A DNA stretch of 64,000 nt, from the NCBI GenBank assembly GCA_965228125.1, contig OZ245791.1, positions 310,001 through 374,000 on the forward strand, read 5' to 3'. Both the position numbers and the translations under genes were made by a program. Each line of letters begins with the position of its first letter. Within the stretch, counting starts at the first letter, position 1. Positions 51,201 to 60,354 of this stretch are shown one piece after another. Source of the stretch: GWF2-38-69 sp965228125 (lineage in GTDB: Bacteria; Verrucomicrobiota; Lentisphaeria; Victivallales; GWF2-38-69). A model generated the notes under the pieces. It had not been told where the DNA came from, ran no database searches, and saw only the letters and a program-made list of their open reading frames with translations.

Positions 51201-51359
51201 GGATCAGGTAGTCGTCGCGCAATAGGTATTACTACTTTCTCTGGAATGTTGCTGGCTACTTTGGTTGGAATTATTTTTACTCCGGCATTGTATTCGTTAT
51301 TCCAGAGAATTCGGGAAAGAATCAAAATTAAATTTTATTCAGTGAAAAATAAAGGATAA
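48246..51359 (+). CDS. AcrB-type RND multidrug transporter
   Basis: A 1037-residue proton-driven exporter (HAE-1 group) with twelve membrane segments and two large periplasmic loops. Diagnostic parts are PRFAIVISIIMVLAGIISLYKLPVAEYPEIAPPTL at the start, and TMFGLILVIGSLCDDAIVVVEN, where the usual DD of AcrB lies (about 400-406), and GMVMLIGLSAKNAILMVEF near the end. One base separates it from the adaptor. Full length and motifs are intact; drugs or bile salts are typical substrates. Confidence 0.95.
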   Translation: MFSKMFIERPRFAIVISIIMVLAGIISLYKLPVAEYPEIAPPTLHISATYTGAGAEELAQTVAMPIEDEINGIDNLLYFSSTCDNSGSYSCSVTFKTGTNTDIAMVNLQNAVKRAEPKLPSEVTKTGITVNNRGNDILAMFAFMTDGSTYNVMALNNYIIANIKPAIERIDGISSSSIMSNDEYSMRIWLNPIRMAGLAISTSDITNAIESQNIQAAAGSIGSENSNRFVNYKLNVQGRLKTAEEFGNIILRHDADGSVIRLRDIAKVEIGASSYSGKSVFNGKEVVGMAVYRASDANALSTVNKVKAELNDWAKRFPKGITYEIAYDPTKFIVVSLKEIVQTLVIALLLVVFITWLFLQDWRATFIPSIAIPIALLGTFPFIYVLGYSINVLTMFGLILVIGSLCDDAIVVVENCQALMERENLLPKEAAIKSMKQITGPIIATTLVSVACYVPLAFYGGMVGAIYMQFSVTMCIALCLSSVIAMTLSPALCAIFLRKPDSNIPIIFKPFNILLNKSRNVYSSSVKFLVRRGILTAIMLIFVFIAVYLLYGFTPGSFLPDEDKGVIFCNVELPSGASLARTEAVLKTFTEKLNDIKGIKSTMVISGQSMMSGASENVAMCILNLDDWSKRKTPDTQLNAIMSEIQKKARMITDANIICFNPPPIMGLGMTGGVSFELCGVGNVDANKLSEVAKEFIMHLSGKPETLYAMTSYNAETPQLHFDINREKTETLGINVDTVFSSLQSKLASLYINDFTMQGQNYKVKMQAPAEYRSTLDDIREIQVKNDNGEMVPLSSLGTLRYIIGPRQITRFNKMTSAEINAQSKPGTSSQKFMSMIENIKLPNDYHVEWTGLSYQEKQNEGQIVYLMALALLFAYLFLVAQYESFTIPMPVMLSVSFAALGALIGLKLTGESMSIYAQLGMVMLIGLSAKNAILMVEFSKKEREKDKSIFEAAMNGANLRYRAVLMTAFSFLFGVFPLVIASGAGSGSRRAIGITTFSGMLLATLVGIIFTPALYSLFQRIRERIKIKFYSVKNKG

Positions 51360-51885
51360 ACGGCCTTCAAAATTAGAATATTTAAGAGGCTGAGGCTTCA
51401 AAACTTCAAAGTATATTAGTCAAAATCGGTTTACGGTGTCTGTCAGATCGAGTCCTAATTATTCCATAATTAATCCTATAAACTCAATTGGTACCAAGTT
51501 GCGTTCATTAGTGTTACTACTATATGGATTTATGGCTTCATTCCTCTAAAGCAGATAATTCCTATATGAATAGCAGGAATGCCACTAATTTGCTTATACT
51601 TGATAAACTCGGATTTAAAAACTAACATCTATTTCTGTGGATCACTTCTTTGAAATAATAGTTAGAAGATATGAAAAAGGATCTCTTATCATAACGACAA
51701 GTAAACTCAACTTACTCTTTACTTAACTTTTTGAGTTCAAAAAATAGCTTTTCCTAAATGTAAATTGAGGCTGTTTAATAAGAGATAACAGACTGAATAT
51801 TTAAGATATTCCTTTCAAAGATATAATATTTCTTGGAGTAGTTTTAAATAACTTACTGTTTTGAGCTCAAATAAGGCTAATAAAT

Positions 51886-51973
51886 AACTTACCCTTAACT
51901 TACCCTTTCAAACTTTTAACTTACCCTTAACTTACCCTTTCAAACTTTTAACTTACCTTTAACTTACCCTTTT
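51886..51973. repeat. 32-bp tandem repeat, about 2.75 copies
   Basis: The 32-base unit starts AACTTACCCTT, with an inner copy of the same 11-mer, and ends CAAACTTTT. Unit 1 is 51886-51917, unit 2 is 51918-51949 and identical, and a partial, slightly changed third runs to 51973. The surrounding 51360-52033 holds no gene that I can support; it is AT-rich with further degenerate AACTTAC words near 51710. It lies between the RND gene and the tRNA-Val gene. Confidence 0.8.
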
Positions 51974-52033
51974 GGGCTATAGGCAAAAATGCAGACAAAG
52001 GGGTATTTTTGAGGCTATTTTTGGGATTTAAAA

Positions 52034-52110
<77 letters not shown>

Positions 52111-52261
52111 CCAAAGAAGTCATAAAATCTATTATAGTTATCGATAAAAAACAAACTCAAAATTAAAGTTACTGAATAATATTTTGTTTTGAGTTATTTT
52201 TGCTATCGTTTGATATTAAGGAAAAGACAGGGTGGCTCTCTTTGTTTATTAAAGGCAAGCA

Positions 52262-53461
52262 TTATAATAGAAGCAGTCTTTGCATGGCTTCTTCAATATT
52301 CTTACGATCTGTAGCCATATTGAGTCTGGCAAAACCTTCTCCATGCTGTCCAAAAGCCATTCCTTCATCCAATCCTATTCCAAGTTTTTTAATAAGGAAA
52401 TTGCTTAACTCTTTTCCGTTTAGCCCGAGGCTCGAGAAATCCAGCCATACAAGATAAGTCCCTTCTGGCCTGAATACCTTAATCTTTGGGATATTAGCTT
52501 TGATGAAAGATTCAATGTAAAGATAATTACTCTCTATATAATTCATGACCTCCGCCAGCCACTTTTCGCCATGAGTGTAAGCGGCCTCTGTAGCAACATA
52601 GCCTAATGTTCCTATTTCATTCAACCCAGACGAATAGAGATTAGAGTCAAACTGTTTTTTAAGACTCTCATTTGGAATAATAATATTTGAAGTATAAAAA
52701 CCAGCGAGATTAAAAGTCTTGCTGGCGGCTGTGCATGTGATGGAGATTTGTTCATGTTCTTTAGAGATAGATGCAAAAGGAGTAAATTTGCTCCATGAAT
52801 AAATAAGATCTCCATGTATTTCATCAGAAAGAACAATAACGTTGTTTTTTAGACATATTTCGCCTATTAGCGTAAGTTCTTCTCTAGTCCAAACCCTTCC
52901 GACAGGATTATGAGGATTGCATAATATGAAAAGTTTTGTATCTCCTGAAGAAATGATTTTTTCAAACATGGCAAAATCGAAAAAGTATCGGTCTGCGTCT
53001 TTTAATAAAGGATTCAGTTCCAATTTTGCATTATTGCATTCGGCTGAAGCAAAAAAAGGGTAGTAAACAGGCGGCTGTATAAGAACTTTTTCGCCTGGCT
53101 TAACGAAAGTCCTTACCGCAAGCTTCAAAGCCGGCACCACTCCAGGCGTGACAGTTATCCATTTTCTGTCTATATCCCATCCATGTCTTTTCTTCATCCA
53201 GTTAACTACTGAACCAAAGTAAGAATCCGAAGCCATAGTGTATCCATATACTCCGTGTTTAACTTTCAGGGCCAGAGCATCTGTGACTTCCTGAGGGCAT
53301 TTAAAATCCATATCGGCTACCCACATGGGTATGATGGGTTTCTCCGCATTAAATGAAGAAAGTCTCCTGAGAGTTTTGGAATTACCAGGCTCCCTTATGA
53401 AATCCCACTTTATGGAATCGGAATTTACCCTATCAACACTTTTATCAAAATCGTAGTTCAT
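52262..53461 (-). CDS. PatB/MalY-type PLP cystathionine beta-lyase
   Basis: A 399-residue fold-type I PLP enzyme of the MalY/PatB group. IPMWVADMDFKCPQEVTDAL (about 45-63) and HGVYGYT are its N-terminal signature; DNPHNPVGR-like LCNPHNPVGRVW and TAASKTFNLAG (PLP lysine in SKT, about 240) follow. It cleaves C-S bonds in cystathionine or cysteine conjugates. It overlaps the DUF362 gene by one base (TAATG), so they form an operon. Some relatives are regulators as well; that is not visible here. Confidence 0.88.
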   Translation of the reverse strand: MNYDFDKSVDRVNSDSIKWDFIREPGNSKTLRRLSSFNAEKPIIPMWVADMDFKCPQEVTDALALKVKHGVYGYTMASDSYFGSVVNWMKKRHGWDIDRKWITVTPGVVPALKLAVRTFVKPGEKVLIQPPVYYPFFASAECNNAKLELNPLLKDADRYFFDFAMFEKIISSGDTKLFILCNPHNPVGRVWTREELTLIGEICLKNNVIVLSDEIHGDLIYSWSKFTPFASISKEHEQISITCTAASKTFNLAGFYTSNIIIPNESLKKQFDSNLYSSGLNEIGTLGYVATEAAYTHGEKWLAEVMNYIESNYLYIESFIKANIPKIKVFRPEGTYLVWLDFSSLGLNGKELSNFLIKKLGIGLDEGMAFGQHGEGFARLNMATDRKNIEEAMQRLLLL

Positions 53462-54597
53462 TATGAAACACTCGAAGACCAGAAGCAGCCTGTTTTAAGC
53501 GCGATAGCCCTATAAGGGCATGCTTCAATGCAGCACATACAAAGGATACATTTAGACGAAATAACCTTATATGAACCTTTCTTTTTTATGATTGCTTTCT
53601 GGTTGCATGCCTGGGCGCAAATACCGCATCGGACGCATTTGTTCTTATCTATATGCGGCCTTGTCTTGGCTATCATAGTTATAATAAAAAAAAGTTTTTC
53701 AGGAATTTTGAAGAGAAAGTCAGCTTTAGAGCGTTTATAGGGGACTTTGCCTATTTCAGAATATCCGTCTCCTGCCCTCTCTATAAAGGAAAAATCAGAA
53801 ATCCCATATCCAAGATTAGATGCTGTTTTGAGATGTAGAATATCATTGGCTTCATATCCATACACAGCGCAAGCGCATGAATCCACAGCTACACCGTCCG
53901 CACCAGCAAAAATCAGGCCTGCAGTCATCGGTTTGCCTGAATTCGGTCCATCGCCATCCATGCCAAGTATTGCATCCATAACTACAAAGTCCGGTTTCAG
54001 CCGTCCGTAAAGATTCCCTATAAAAACAGACATCTTTTTAGGTGACGGATACAGCGTATGAAAATGACTTTTAGCATGGCCGATAACTAGTCCGTAACAG
54101 TTTTTTACCGATCCTGTAATCTTTGTCAAAACATGAGTTTTGAGTTTAGGTAAGGAGATTACCGCGTCAAAATTATCCAGCTCTTTTAATATCGGAATCT
54201 TAATCTCATTTACATTATCTTTAAAATCTATAGTTTTTGAGTTTTCAAACGGAATGAGATCAACTCCTTCTTCCAGACAAACCTGTTTAAGCCCGGTTTT
54301 CGTCCAAAGCTTATCCCAATCGTGAGTACCTGCAGGGCTGTCGCCTACAAAAACTTCTGCTCCTACCTCTTTTAATTCGTGAATAACTGCTCTTACAAAC
54401 TCGGCATGAGTAGTAACAGCCAATTCAGGTTCTTTGGCTGTAAGAATATTCGGTTTCAGAAGTACCTTCGCACCTTTCTGGATTTTCTCTGGAAATCCTC
54501 CGGCCAGCCGTATTGCTTCACCTACTTTGAATCTAAGGTTAGTTTTCTCATAGGAAGAGCAATTAACACAAGAAACTATAGTTTTTGCCTTATCCAT
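53461..54597 (-). CDS. DUF362 protein with two [4Fe-4S] clusters
   Basis: A 378-residue protein. The first 300 residues match DUF362 (KGAKVLLKPNILTAKEPELAVTTH, then VFVGDSPAGTHDWDKLW, and DFVVMDAILGMDGDGPNSGKP). The C-terminus has two ferredoxin motifs, CVRCGICAQAC and CILCMCCIEACP, for two [4Fe-4S] clusters. It probably transfers electrons or binds a cofactor in an anaerobic reaction; the substrate is unknown. It is co-transcribed with the PLP lyase. Confidence 0.88.
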   Translation of the reverse strand: MDKAKTIVSCVNCSSYEKTNLRFKVGEAIRLAGGFPEKIQKGAKVLLKPNILTAKEPELAVTTHAEFVRAVIHELKEVGAEVFVGDSPAGTHDWDKLWTKTGLKQVCLEEGVDLIPFENSKTIDFKDNVNEIKIPILKELDNFDAVISLPKLKTHVLTKITGSVKNCYGLVIGHAKSHFHTLYPSPKKMSVFIGNLYGRLKPDFVVMDAILGMDGDGPNSGKPMTAGLIFAGADGVAVDSCACAVYGYEANDILHLKTASNLGYGISDFSFIERAGDGYSEIGKVPYKRSKADFLFKIPEKLFFIITMIAKTRPHIDKNKCVRCGICAQACNQKAIIKKKGSYKVISSKCILCMCCIEACPYRAIALKTGCFWSSSVS

Positions 54598-54621
54598 CGA
54601 TATTTGTTCCTTAATGAAAAA

Positions 54622-55785
54622 TCAGTTTGTTTTTTCTGAAATAGATTTAGCCTGTTTATAGTAATCAAGAGCAAGGAGTGCCACATCTTTTTCGTTCTTA
54701 TCCTTTAGGCAAGAAACAGCGTTTTCCTGCGATTCTATGGCTTTATCCAATTTAGCAATAAAATAATAACATCTGGCCTCGGTTTGGAGATAGACACCCA
54801 TATCATTACTATCAGGACTTATTTCTCTCTCAAGTTTTACAGCTTGATTGCTCATTCGTATGGCCTCCTCTAGTGAAGTGATCTGGAAAGGGACAATTTG
54901 CACTAAACGAAAAGCCATGGAATTTAATGCTGCCGAAGAATTCTGGAAAGTGAGATAATAATTCTTGGCCAGATCCTCAATGTATTTTTTGCCTTTCTCG
55001 TTCATCAGCCCCATAACTATCTCAAGTTCAGTATTATAAAGATAAAACTGCAAATAGTTATTGCTTGCGGCATACTTTCTTGCTTCATGAATCAGATTCA
55101 CTGACTCATCTATTTTGTCTTGCTTAATAAGATCATCTATCTTGTAGTCCATTGCCACTCTGTCTGTGGGATCTATCTTAAGAATTTCCTCAGCTTTTTT
55201 AACCTGCCCTTCCTTATCAAGGGACTGGATACTGGTTCTTATATCTTCATGGAGTTTCTCTATTTCCTGCTGTTTTTGAGCGTCAAATGTTCCTCCTACT
55301 ATATTGAGAAGTACCCTGTTTTCTTCAAGCGGGCCGCATTTCCATATTAACTTTTTATTTTTATCAAATATAAAAAATTTTGGGATGGAATCTTCCCCGC
55401 CCAAATATTCATTTGAGGTTCTTGAATGATCATCCACCCCAATATAGATATCGGTGCTTTGATATTTGTTAAAGTAGGTATTCACTCTCTGGGCATTCTC
55501 GGAAGATATTCCTATGAATCTGACATTTGCACTCTTATAGAGTTTAGTCTGCCCATCTATAAAATCGATAACATCCTGGCTGACATTCGCCCACGTAGCA
55601 AAAAAGAATATTACATAGTAGTCTGCCTTAAGAACATTTTTAGCGCCCCTTTTGGCATACAACTCTATTGGTCCATTCTTAACCCATTTCGAAACCATAA
55701 GCCCTGGAGCCTTTTGTCCTATTTCCAAAGAGAACATCATAGAACAAGTAAACAAGAGTAATGTCGAGATAAAGATCTTTTTCAT
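54622..55785 (-). CDS. Exported thioredoxin-fold and TPR protein without CxxC
   Basis: A 387-residue protein with signal peptide KKIFISTLLLFTCSMMFS. Next is a TlpA-like domain (GQKAPGLMVSKWVKNGP, IFFFATWANVSQDVIDFI, IPKFFIFDKNKKLIW) where the catalytic WCxxC is replaced by WANVS, so it cannot do thiol exchange. The C-terminal half (about 180-387) is helical with TPR-like pairs. ATG 55785 is chosen over an in-frame TTG two codons earlier. It probably serves as a periplasmic binding or scaffold protein. Confidence 0.65.
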   Translation of the reverse strand: MKKIFISTLLLFTCSMMFSLEIGQKAPGLMVSKWVKNGPIELYAKRGAKNVLKADYYVIFFFATWANVSQDVIDFIDGQTKLYKSANVRFIGISSENAQRVNTYFNKYQSTDIYIGVDDHSRTSNEYLGGEDSIPKFFIFDKNKKLIWKCGPLEENRVLLNIVGGTFDAQKQQEIEKLHEDIRTSIQSLDKEGQVKKAEEILKIDPTDRVAMDYKIDDLIKQDKIDESVNLIHEARKYAASNNYLQFYLYNTELEIVMGLMNEKGKKYIEDLAKNYYLTFQNSSAALNSMAFRLVQIVPFQITSLEEAIRMSNQAVKLEREISPDSNDMGVYLQTEARCYYFIAKLDKAIESQENAVSCLKDKNEKDVALLALDYYKQAKSISEKTN

Positions 55786-56077
55786 AATCAAGCACTTCCT
55801 TTGCAGTCAGGTTGTAAAGACAATTTTCAAACGACAATAATGTAGCACCGTATTTTACTTCTTCTTTTTCAAATAGCTAAACTTTCCTTATTTTTTTAAA
55901 ATCTTTTATCGCTTGGAATGATTGTTGCGCAATTGAAAAAACAGCGCTCAAGATTAACCTTATTATTGTTTATAAGTTCGTGAAGATTAATAAAATTGAG
56001 CCTTCTGTATCTGTCTTGTAAAGTAAGGGACTATATTTCATCAACATAAGAAAACTCAAACTTTAAGGAAGCAAGTT

Positions 56078-57115
56078 ATGAAAACGATGAAAGCTCTCGT
56101 AAAATTGAAACCAGAACCAGGCTTGTGGCTGGAAGAAATTCCCGTTCCTGAAATAGGAAAGAATGATGTATTGATTAAAATCGCAAAAACAGCAATTTGC
56201 GGGACAGATATTCATATTTACAATTGGGATCAATGGGCACAAAAAACAATTCCCGTACCAATGGCTGTGGGTCATGAATTTGTAGGGAACGTCATCAAGG
56301 TAGGAGAAAATGTAAAAGGCTTTGCAACTGGAGATTTGGTTTCCGGCGAAGGACATATAGTTTGCGGCCATTGCAGAAACTGTTTAGCTGGCAGAAGGCA
56401 TTTATGCTGTGATACCAAGGGTGTTGGGGTTAACAGAGATGGCGCATTTGCTGAATATCTTTCCATACCACAAACTAACGTCTGGCATTGTGATCCAAAA
56501 ATCCCTACTGATATTTTGTCAATATTTGACCCCCTTGGAAATGCAACGCATACAGCGCTGAGTTTCGACCTTGTTGGGGAAGATGTACTAATCACAGGAG
56601 CCGGGCCTATTGGAATAATGGCAGTAGCAATAGCCAAACACGCCGGAGCCAGACATGTAGTAATTACAGACGTGAACGATTATCGCCTTGATCTTGCAAA
56701 AAAGATGGGAGCCACGCGTTCTGTAAACGTTTCTAAGGAAACAATCCAGGACGTAATGAAAGAGCTTGACATGAAAGAAGGTTTTGATGTCGGGCTGGAG
56801 ATGTCAGGAAATCCTGCTGCTTTCAACACAATGCTGGACAATATGTTCCACGGCGGAAGAATAGCGTTGTTAGGAATTATACCTCAAGGCACGGGAATCG
56901 ACTGGGACAAAGTCGTTTTTAACGGGATTAACATTAAGGGGATATACGGAAGGGAAATGTATGAGACATGGTATAAGATGACAAGCATAATTCAATCAGG
57001 GGTAGATTTTTCCCCTGTCATCACTCATCATTTCAATTATAAAGATTTCAAAGAAGGATTTGAAATCATGCGTTCGGGCCGCTCAGGCAAAGTAATTATT
57101 GAATGGTCCAAATAA
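56078..57115 (+). CDS. tdh: L-threonine 3-dehydrogenase
   Basis: A 345-residue zinc-dependent dehydrogenase. ICGTDIHIYNWDQWA (catalytic Cys), GHEFVG, and the structural zinc knot CGHCRNCLAGRRHLC are present; NAD binding is GAGPIGIMAVAIAKHAGA. It oxidises threonine to 2-amino-3-ketobutyrate, which Kbl then cleaves. It precedes kbl by 18 bases. AAGGA sits eight bases before the ATG. Confidence 0.95.
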   Translation: MKTMKALVKLKPEPGLWLEEIPVPEIGKNDVLIKIAKTAICGTDIHIYNWDQWAQKTIPVPMAVGHEFVGNVIKVGENVKGFATGDLVSGEGHIVCGHCRNCLAGRRHLCCDTKGVGVNRDGAFAEYLSIPQTNVWHCDPKIPTDILSIFDPLGNATHTALSFDLVGEDVLITGAGPIGIMAVAIAKHAGARHVVITDVNDYRLDLAKKMGATRSVNVSKETIQDVMKELDMKEGFDVGLEMSGNPAAFNTMLDNMFHGGRIALLGIIPQGTGIDWDKVVFNGINIKGIYGREMYETWYKMTSIIQSGVDFSPVITHHFNYKDFKEGFEIMRSGRSGKVIIEWSK

Positions 57116-57133
57116 GAAAACCTGGAGGTTGCC

Positions 57134-58318
57134 ATGTACGGAAATTTTAAAACTCATTTGCAGAAAGAAATCAATAGCATAAAAGAAGCCGGGCTCTATA
57201 AATCAGAAAGGGTTATCGTAAGTCCTCAGAGAGCAAATATCAAAGTGAGCACTGGTAAAGATGTCATTAACATGTGTGCAAACAACTATCTGGGACTTTC
57301 CGACAACAAGGAAATAATAGAAGCTGTGAAAAGCGGACTGGATAACAAAGGCTACGGCCTTTCTTCTGTTAGATTTATATGCGGCACACAGGATATTCAC
57401 AAACAACTCGAAAAAGAAATCAGCGATTTCCTTCAAACAGAAGACACCATCCTCTACGGATCATGTTTCGACGCAAACGGCGGACTTTTTGAAACTCTTC
57501 TCTCAGAAAATGACGCAATCATAAGTGATACGCTGAACCATGCCAGTATCATAGACGGTGTCAGGCTTTGCAAGGCAAAAAGGTTCAGATACGCCAATAA
57601 CAACATGGAAGAACTAGAGGAAAGACTAAAAGAAACGCAGGACTGCCCTTTTAGAATGATAGCTACAGATGGCGTTTTCTCTATGGATGGAGTGATAGCT
57701 AACCTGAGCGCAATATGCGATCTGGCAGAAAAATACAACGCTCTTGTGATGGTGGACGACTCTCACGCTGTAGGTTTCATCGGCAAAACTGGCAGAGGAA
57801 CTCACGAATTCTGTGAAGTGATGGGCAGAGTTGATATCATCACAGGCACTCTAGGTAAAGCTCTTGGCGGTGCCAGCGGCGGATATACCAGCGGCAGAAA
57901 AGAAATAATAGAACTTCTCAGACAACGCTCCAGACCCTATCTATTTTCCAACACACTAGCTCCGGCAGTGGCTTTGGGGTCTCTCAAAGTGCTGGAACTT
58001 CTAAAAGCATCAACGGCACTCAGAGACAAGCTCGAAGAAAATACAAAATATTTCCGAAGCAAAATTTCTGAAATAGGGCTTGATGTGAAAAAAGGAATAC
58101 ACCCTATTGTCCCGATCATGCTTTATGAGGCTGCATTAGCTCAAAAAATGGCCGAAAAAATGTTGGAGAAAGGCGTATATGTAATTGGTTTCTCATTCCC
58201 TGTCGTCCCTAAAGGACAAGCTAGGATAAGAACACAGATTTCCGCAGCGCACAGCAAAGCTGATCTGGATTTCGCCATAGAAAAATTTGCCGAAACAAAG
58301 AAAGAACTCGGCATATGA
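57134..58318 (+). CDS. kbl: Glycine C-acetyltransferase (2-amino-3-ketobutyrate CoA ligase)
   Basis: A 394-residue alpha-oxoamine synthase with PLP. VINMCANNYLGLSDN, ILYGSCFDANGGLFE, VDDSHAVGF and TGTLGKALGGASGGY (PLP lysine K in GTLGK) are family motifs. It joins with Tdh to turn threonine into glycine and acetyl-CoA. Ribosome binding site GGAGG precedes its ATG. All residues expected are present. Confidence 0.95.
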   Translation: MYGNFKTHLQKEINSIKEAGLYKSERVIVSPQRANIKVSTGKDVINMCANNYLGLSDNKEIIEAVKSGLDNKGYGLSSVRFICGTQDIHKQLEKEISDFLQTEDTILYGSCFDANGGLFETLLSENDAIISDTLNHASIIDGVRLCKAKRFRYANNNMEELEERLKETQDCPFRMIATDGVFSMDGVIANLSAICDLAEKYNALVMVDDSHAVGFIGKTGRGTHEFCEVMGRVDIITGTLGKALGGASGGYTSGRKEIIELLRQRSRPYLFSNTLAPAVALGSLKVLELLKASTALRDKLEENTKYFRSKISEIGLDVKKGIHPIVPIMLYEAALAQKMAEKMLEKGVYVIGFSFPVVPKGQARIRTQISAAHSKADLDFAIEKFAETKKELGI

Positions 58319-58356
58319 CAATCCTGCACCAAATAATATAAAAAAAGTCAAACATC

Positions 58357-58920
58357 ATGTCCAAAAATTATTTAATTTCCGTAACATGCAAAGATGAAAT
58401 AGGAATAATAGCAAACATATCCTGTACGGTAGAAAAACTTAGAGGCAATCTGGGAGATTTAAACCAGAATGTTCTTGATGATTACTTTTCTATGATATTG
58501 CTTGCTTCTTTTCCGTCAGATTGTCCTGTCGACAAAATAAGAAAGGAACTAACAGACAACTATGCTAAGTTCACGAAAGAGGACTTTTCCATAATCGTAT
58601 GGCCTGTAAAGGATAAGAAGGCTCCTGTTCTAAAACAGGAAACAGAAGAAATGTACATTCTTAGTGCGAGTGCAAAAGACAGAAAAGGACTGGTTGCCGA
58701 AGTCTCGGCTTTTTGCACAAAATGCAACTTGAATATTCTTAGTCTTGACACTGAAGTAAGAGATAATGTTTACAATATGATTTTCCTACTTGATGCAGGG
58801 AAGGCTATAGCACTAAAAAGCATTAGAAAAGATTTGAAGTATCTGGAGGAAAAATCAAATTTGAGACTGATGTTCCAACATTACAAAATATTTAAAGCAA
58901 CCAATGAAATAAAAATTTAA
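58357..58920 (+). CDS. Two-ACT-domain protein (UPF0237/GcvR-like)
   Basis: A 187-residue protein with two ACT domains: SVTCKDEIGIIANISCTVEKLRGNLGDL (about 8-35) and SASAKDRKGLVAEVSAFCTKCNLNILSL (about 102-129). ACT domains bind amino acids. It is placed before the UPF0210 gene, the pairing often seen as an ACT regulator for UPF0210, and close to tdh-kbl. A regulator of the amino-acid route is likely. Confidence 0.8.
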   Translation: MSKNYLISVTCKDEIGIIANISCTVEKLRGNLGDLNQNVLDDYFSMILLASFPSDCPVDKIRKELTDNYAKFTKEDFSIIVWPVKDKKAPVLKQETEEMYILSASAKDRKGLVAEVSAFCTKCNLNILSLDTEVRDNVYNMIFLLDAGKAIALKSIRKDLKYLEEKSNLRLMFQHYKIFKATNEIKI

Positions 58921-58948
58921 ATGCGACTTCCATACGGAGATTTCACCC

Positions 58949-60331
58949 ATGCTTAGATCAGGACTTATTTTAGATACAATCGAGATGATATTAAAAGAGA
59001 ATCTCGATGTCAGAGCCGTTACAATGGGAATAGACCTTCTCGACTGTAAAACAGGAAATATAGATTCGACATGCTCTAAAATAGTAAAAAAAATTCAAAG
59101 ATACAGCAAAACATTCGTCTCCACTTGTCAAAGAGTATCTGAAAAATATTCCATCCCTGTGGTTAATAAACGAATCGCTGTTACTCCTATTTCTCATATA
59201 GGTGCAGGTTTTTCATCAGAAGGGTTCGTAAAAATAGCTATGGCTATGGATGAAGCTGCTACATCAGTAGGAGTAGATCTTATCGGCGGCTTTTCTGCAA
59301 ATGTAGAAAAAGGTATAAGCAACGCCGACAAGGCTCTATTTGAATCACTGCCATTTGCATTAAGTAAAACAAAAAAAGTTAACTCTTCAATAAACGCAGG
59401 ATCCACTAGATACGGAATTAATATGGATGCTGTGAAAACTCTCGGACATATTATAAAAGATATAGCCTTTATGACTGCGGACAACGGTGGTTTCGGCGCT
59501 GCGAAATTCGTAATATTTTGCAATCAACCAGGAGATAATCCTTTTATGGCAGGCGCCATGCACGGCCTTGGAGAGGCTGAAGCTGTTATTAACTGCGGGG
59601 TAAGCGGGCCTGGAGTAATAGCCAGGGCTATCGCAAGAAGGATAAAAGAAAGAGAAGGCTACGCTTCCCTTGGGTTGCATGATTTGGCCGAGGAAATCAA
59701 ACTTGCTTCTTTCCGCGTGACAAGGTGCGGGGAACTTATAGGCAGAGAAGTGGCTAAAGAACTAAATATACCATTTGGAGTAGTTGATCTATCCCTGGCC
59801 CCTACCCCGAAAATAGGCGACAGTATAGGAGAGATTATGAAGCTCCTTGGGGTCGATGTAATAGGAGCTCCAGGATCAACTGCAATTATTGCCATACTCA
59901 ATGATGCGGTAAAGAAAGGAGGCGCATTCGCAAGCCAATGCGTTGGCGGATTAAGCGGCGCATTTATTCCGGTAATGGAAGATTCCGAACTTGCCGATGC
60001 CGCAAAAAACAACACGCTTACTATCGAGAAACTTGAAGCAATGACGAGTGTCTGTTCAGTAGGCTTTGACATGATACCTGTTCCTGGAGATACTGACCCT
60101 GAGACTATTTCAGCCTTGATTGCGGATGAACTTGCAATTGGAATGATAAACAACAAAACCACAGCCGCACGAATAATCCCTGTCCCCGGTAAAAAAGAAG
60201 GCGAAGTGGTGTCATTCGGCGGATTATACGGAGAGAGCGTGGTTATGCCCATAAGAAATTCAGGAATGTCATCCAGATTCATAAACTTTGCGGGGAAAAT
60301 TCCTGCTCCGATACACAGTTTAAAAAATTAA
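58949..60331 (+). CDS. UPF0210/DUF711 family protein
   Basis: A 460-residue member of UPF0210. Recognised segments are VRAVTMGIDLLDC, VNKRIAVTPISHIGAG, INCGVSGPGVIARAIARR and GAPGSTAIIAILNDAVKKGGAFAS. The family has a PFL-like fold and is of unclear function. It follows the ACT gene by 28 bases. No glycyl-radical motif is visible at the end, so a radical enzyme role is unlikely. Confidence 0.85.
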   Translation: MLRSGLILDTIEMILKENLDVRAVTMGIDLLDCKTGNIDSTCSKIVKKIQRYSKTFVSTCQRVSEKYSIPVVNKRIAVTPISHIGAGFSSEGFVKIAMAMDEAATSVGVDLIGGFSANVEKGISNADKALFESLPFALSKTKKVNSSINAGSTRYGINMDAVKTLGHIIKDIAFMTADNGGFGAAKFVIFCNQPGDNPFMAGAMHGLGEAEAVINCGVSGPGVIARAIARRIKEREGYASLGLHDLAEEIKLASFRVTRCGELIGREVAKELNIPFGVVDLSLAPTPKIGDSIGEIMKLLGVDVIGAPGSTAIIAILNDAVKKGGAFASQCVGGLSGAFIPVMEDSELADAAKNNTLTIEKLEAMTSVCSVGFDMIPVPGDTDPETISALIADELAIGMINNKTTAARIIPVPGKKEGEVVSFGGLYGESVVMPIRNSGMSSRFINFAGKIPAPIHSLKN

Positions 60332-60354
60332 TACTAATAATAAGGCCTTGTCTT

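Noticed and set aside
51886..51973. CRISPR array
   Set aside because: The copies are directly abutting with no distinct spacers, and no cas genes are present.
59659..60282. 207-codon minus-strand ORF opposite the UPF0210 gene
   Set aside because: Entirely antisense to a clear family member with low-complexity Ser/Pro-rich translation.
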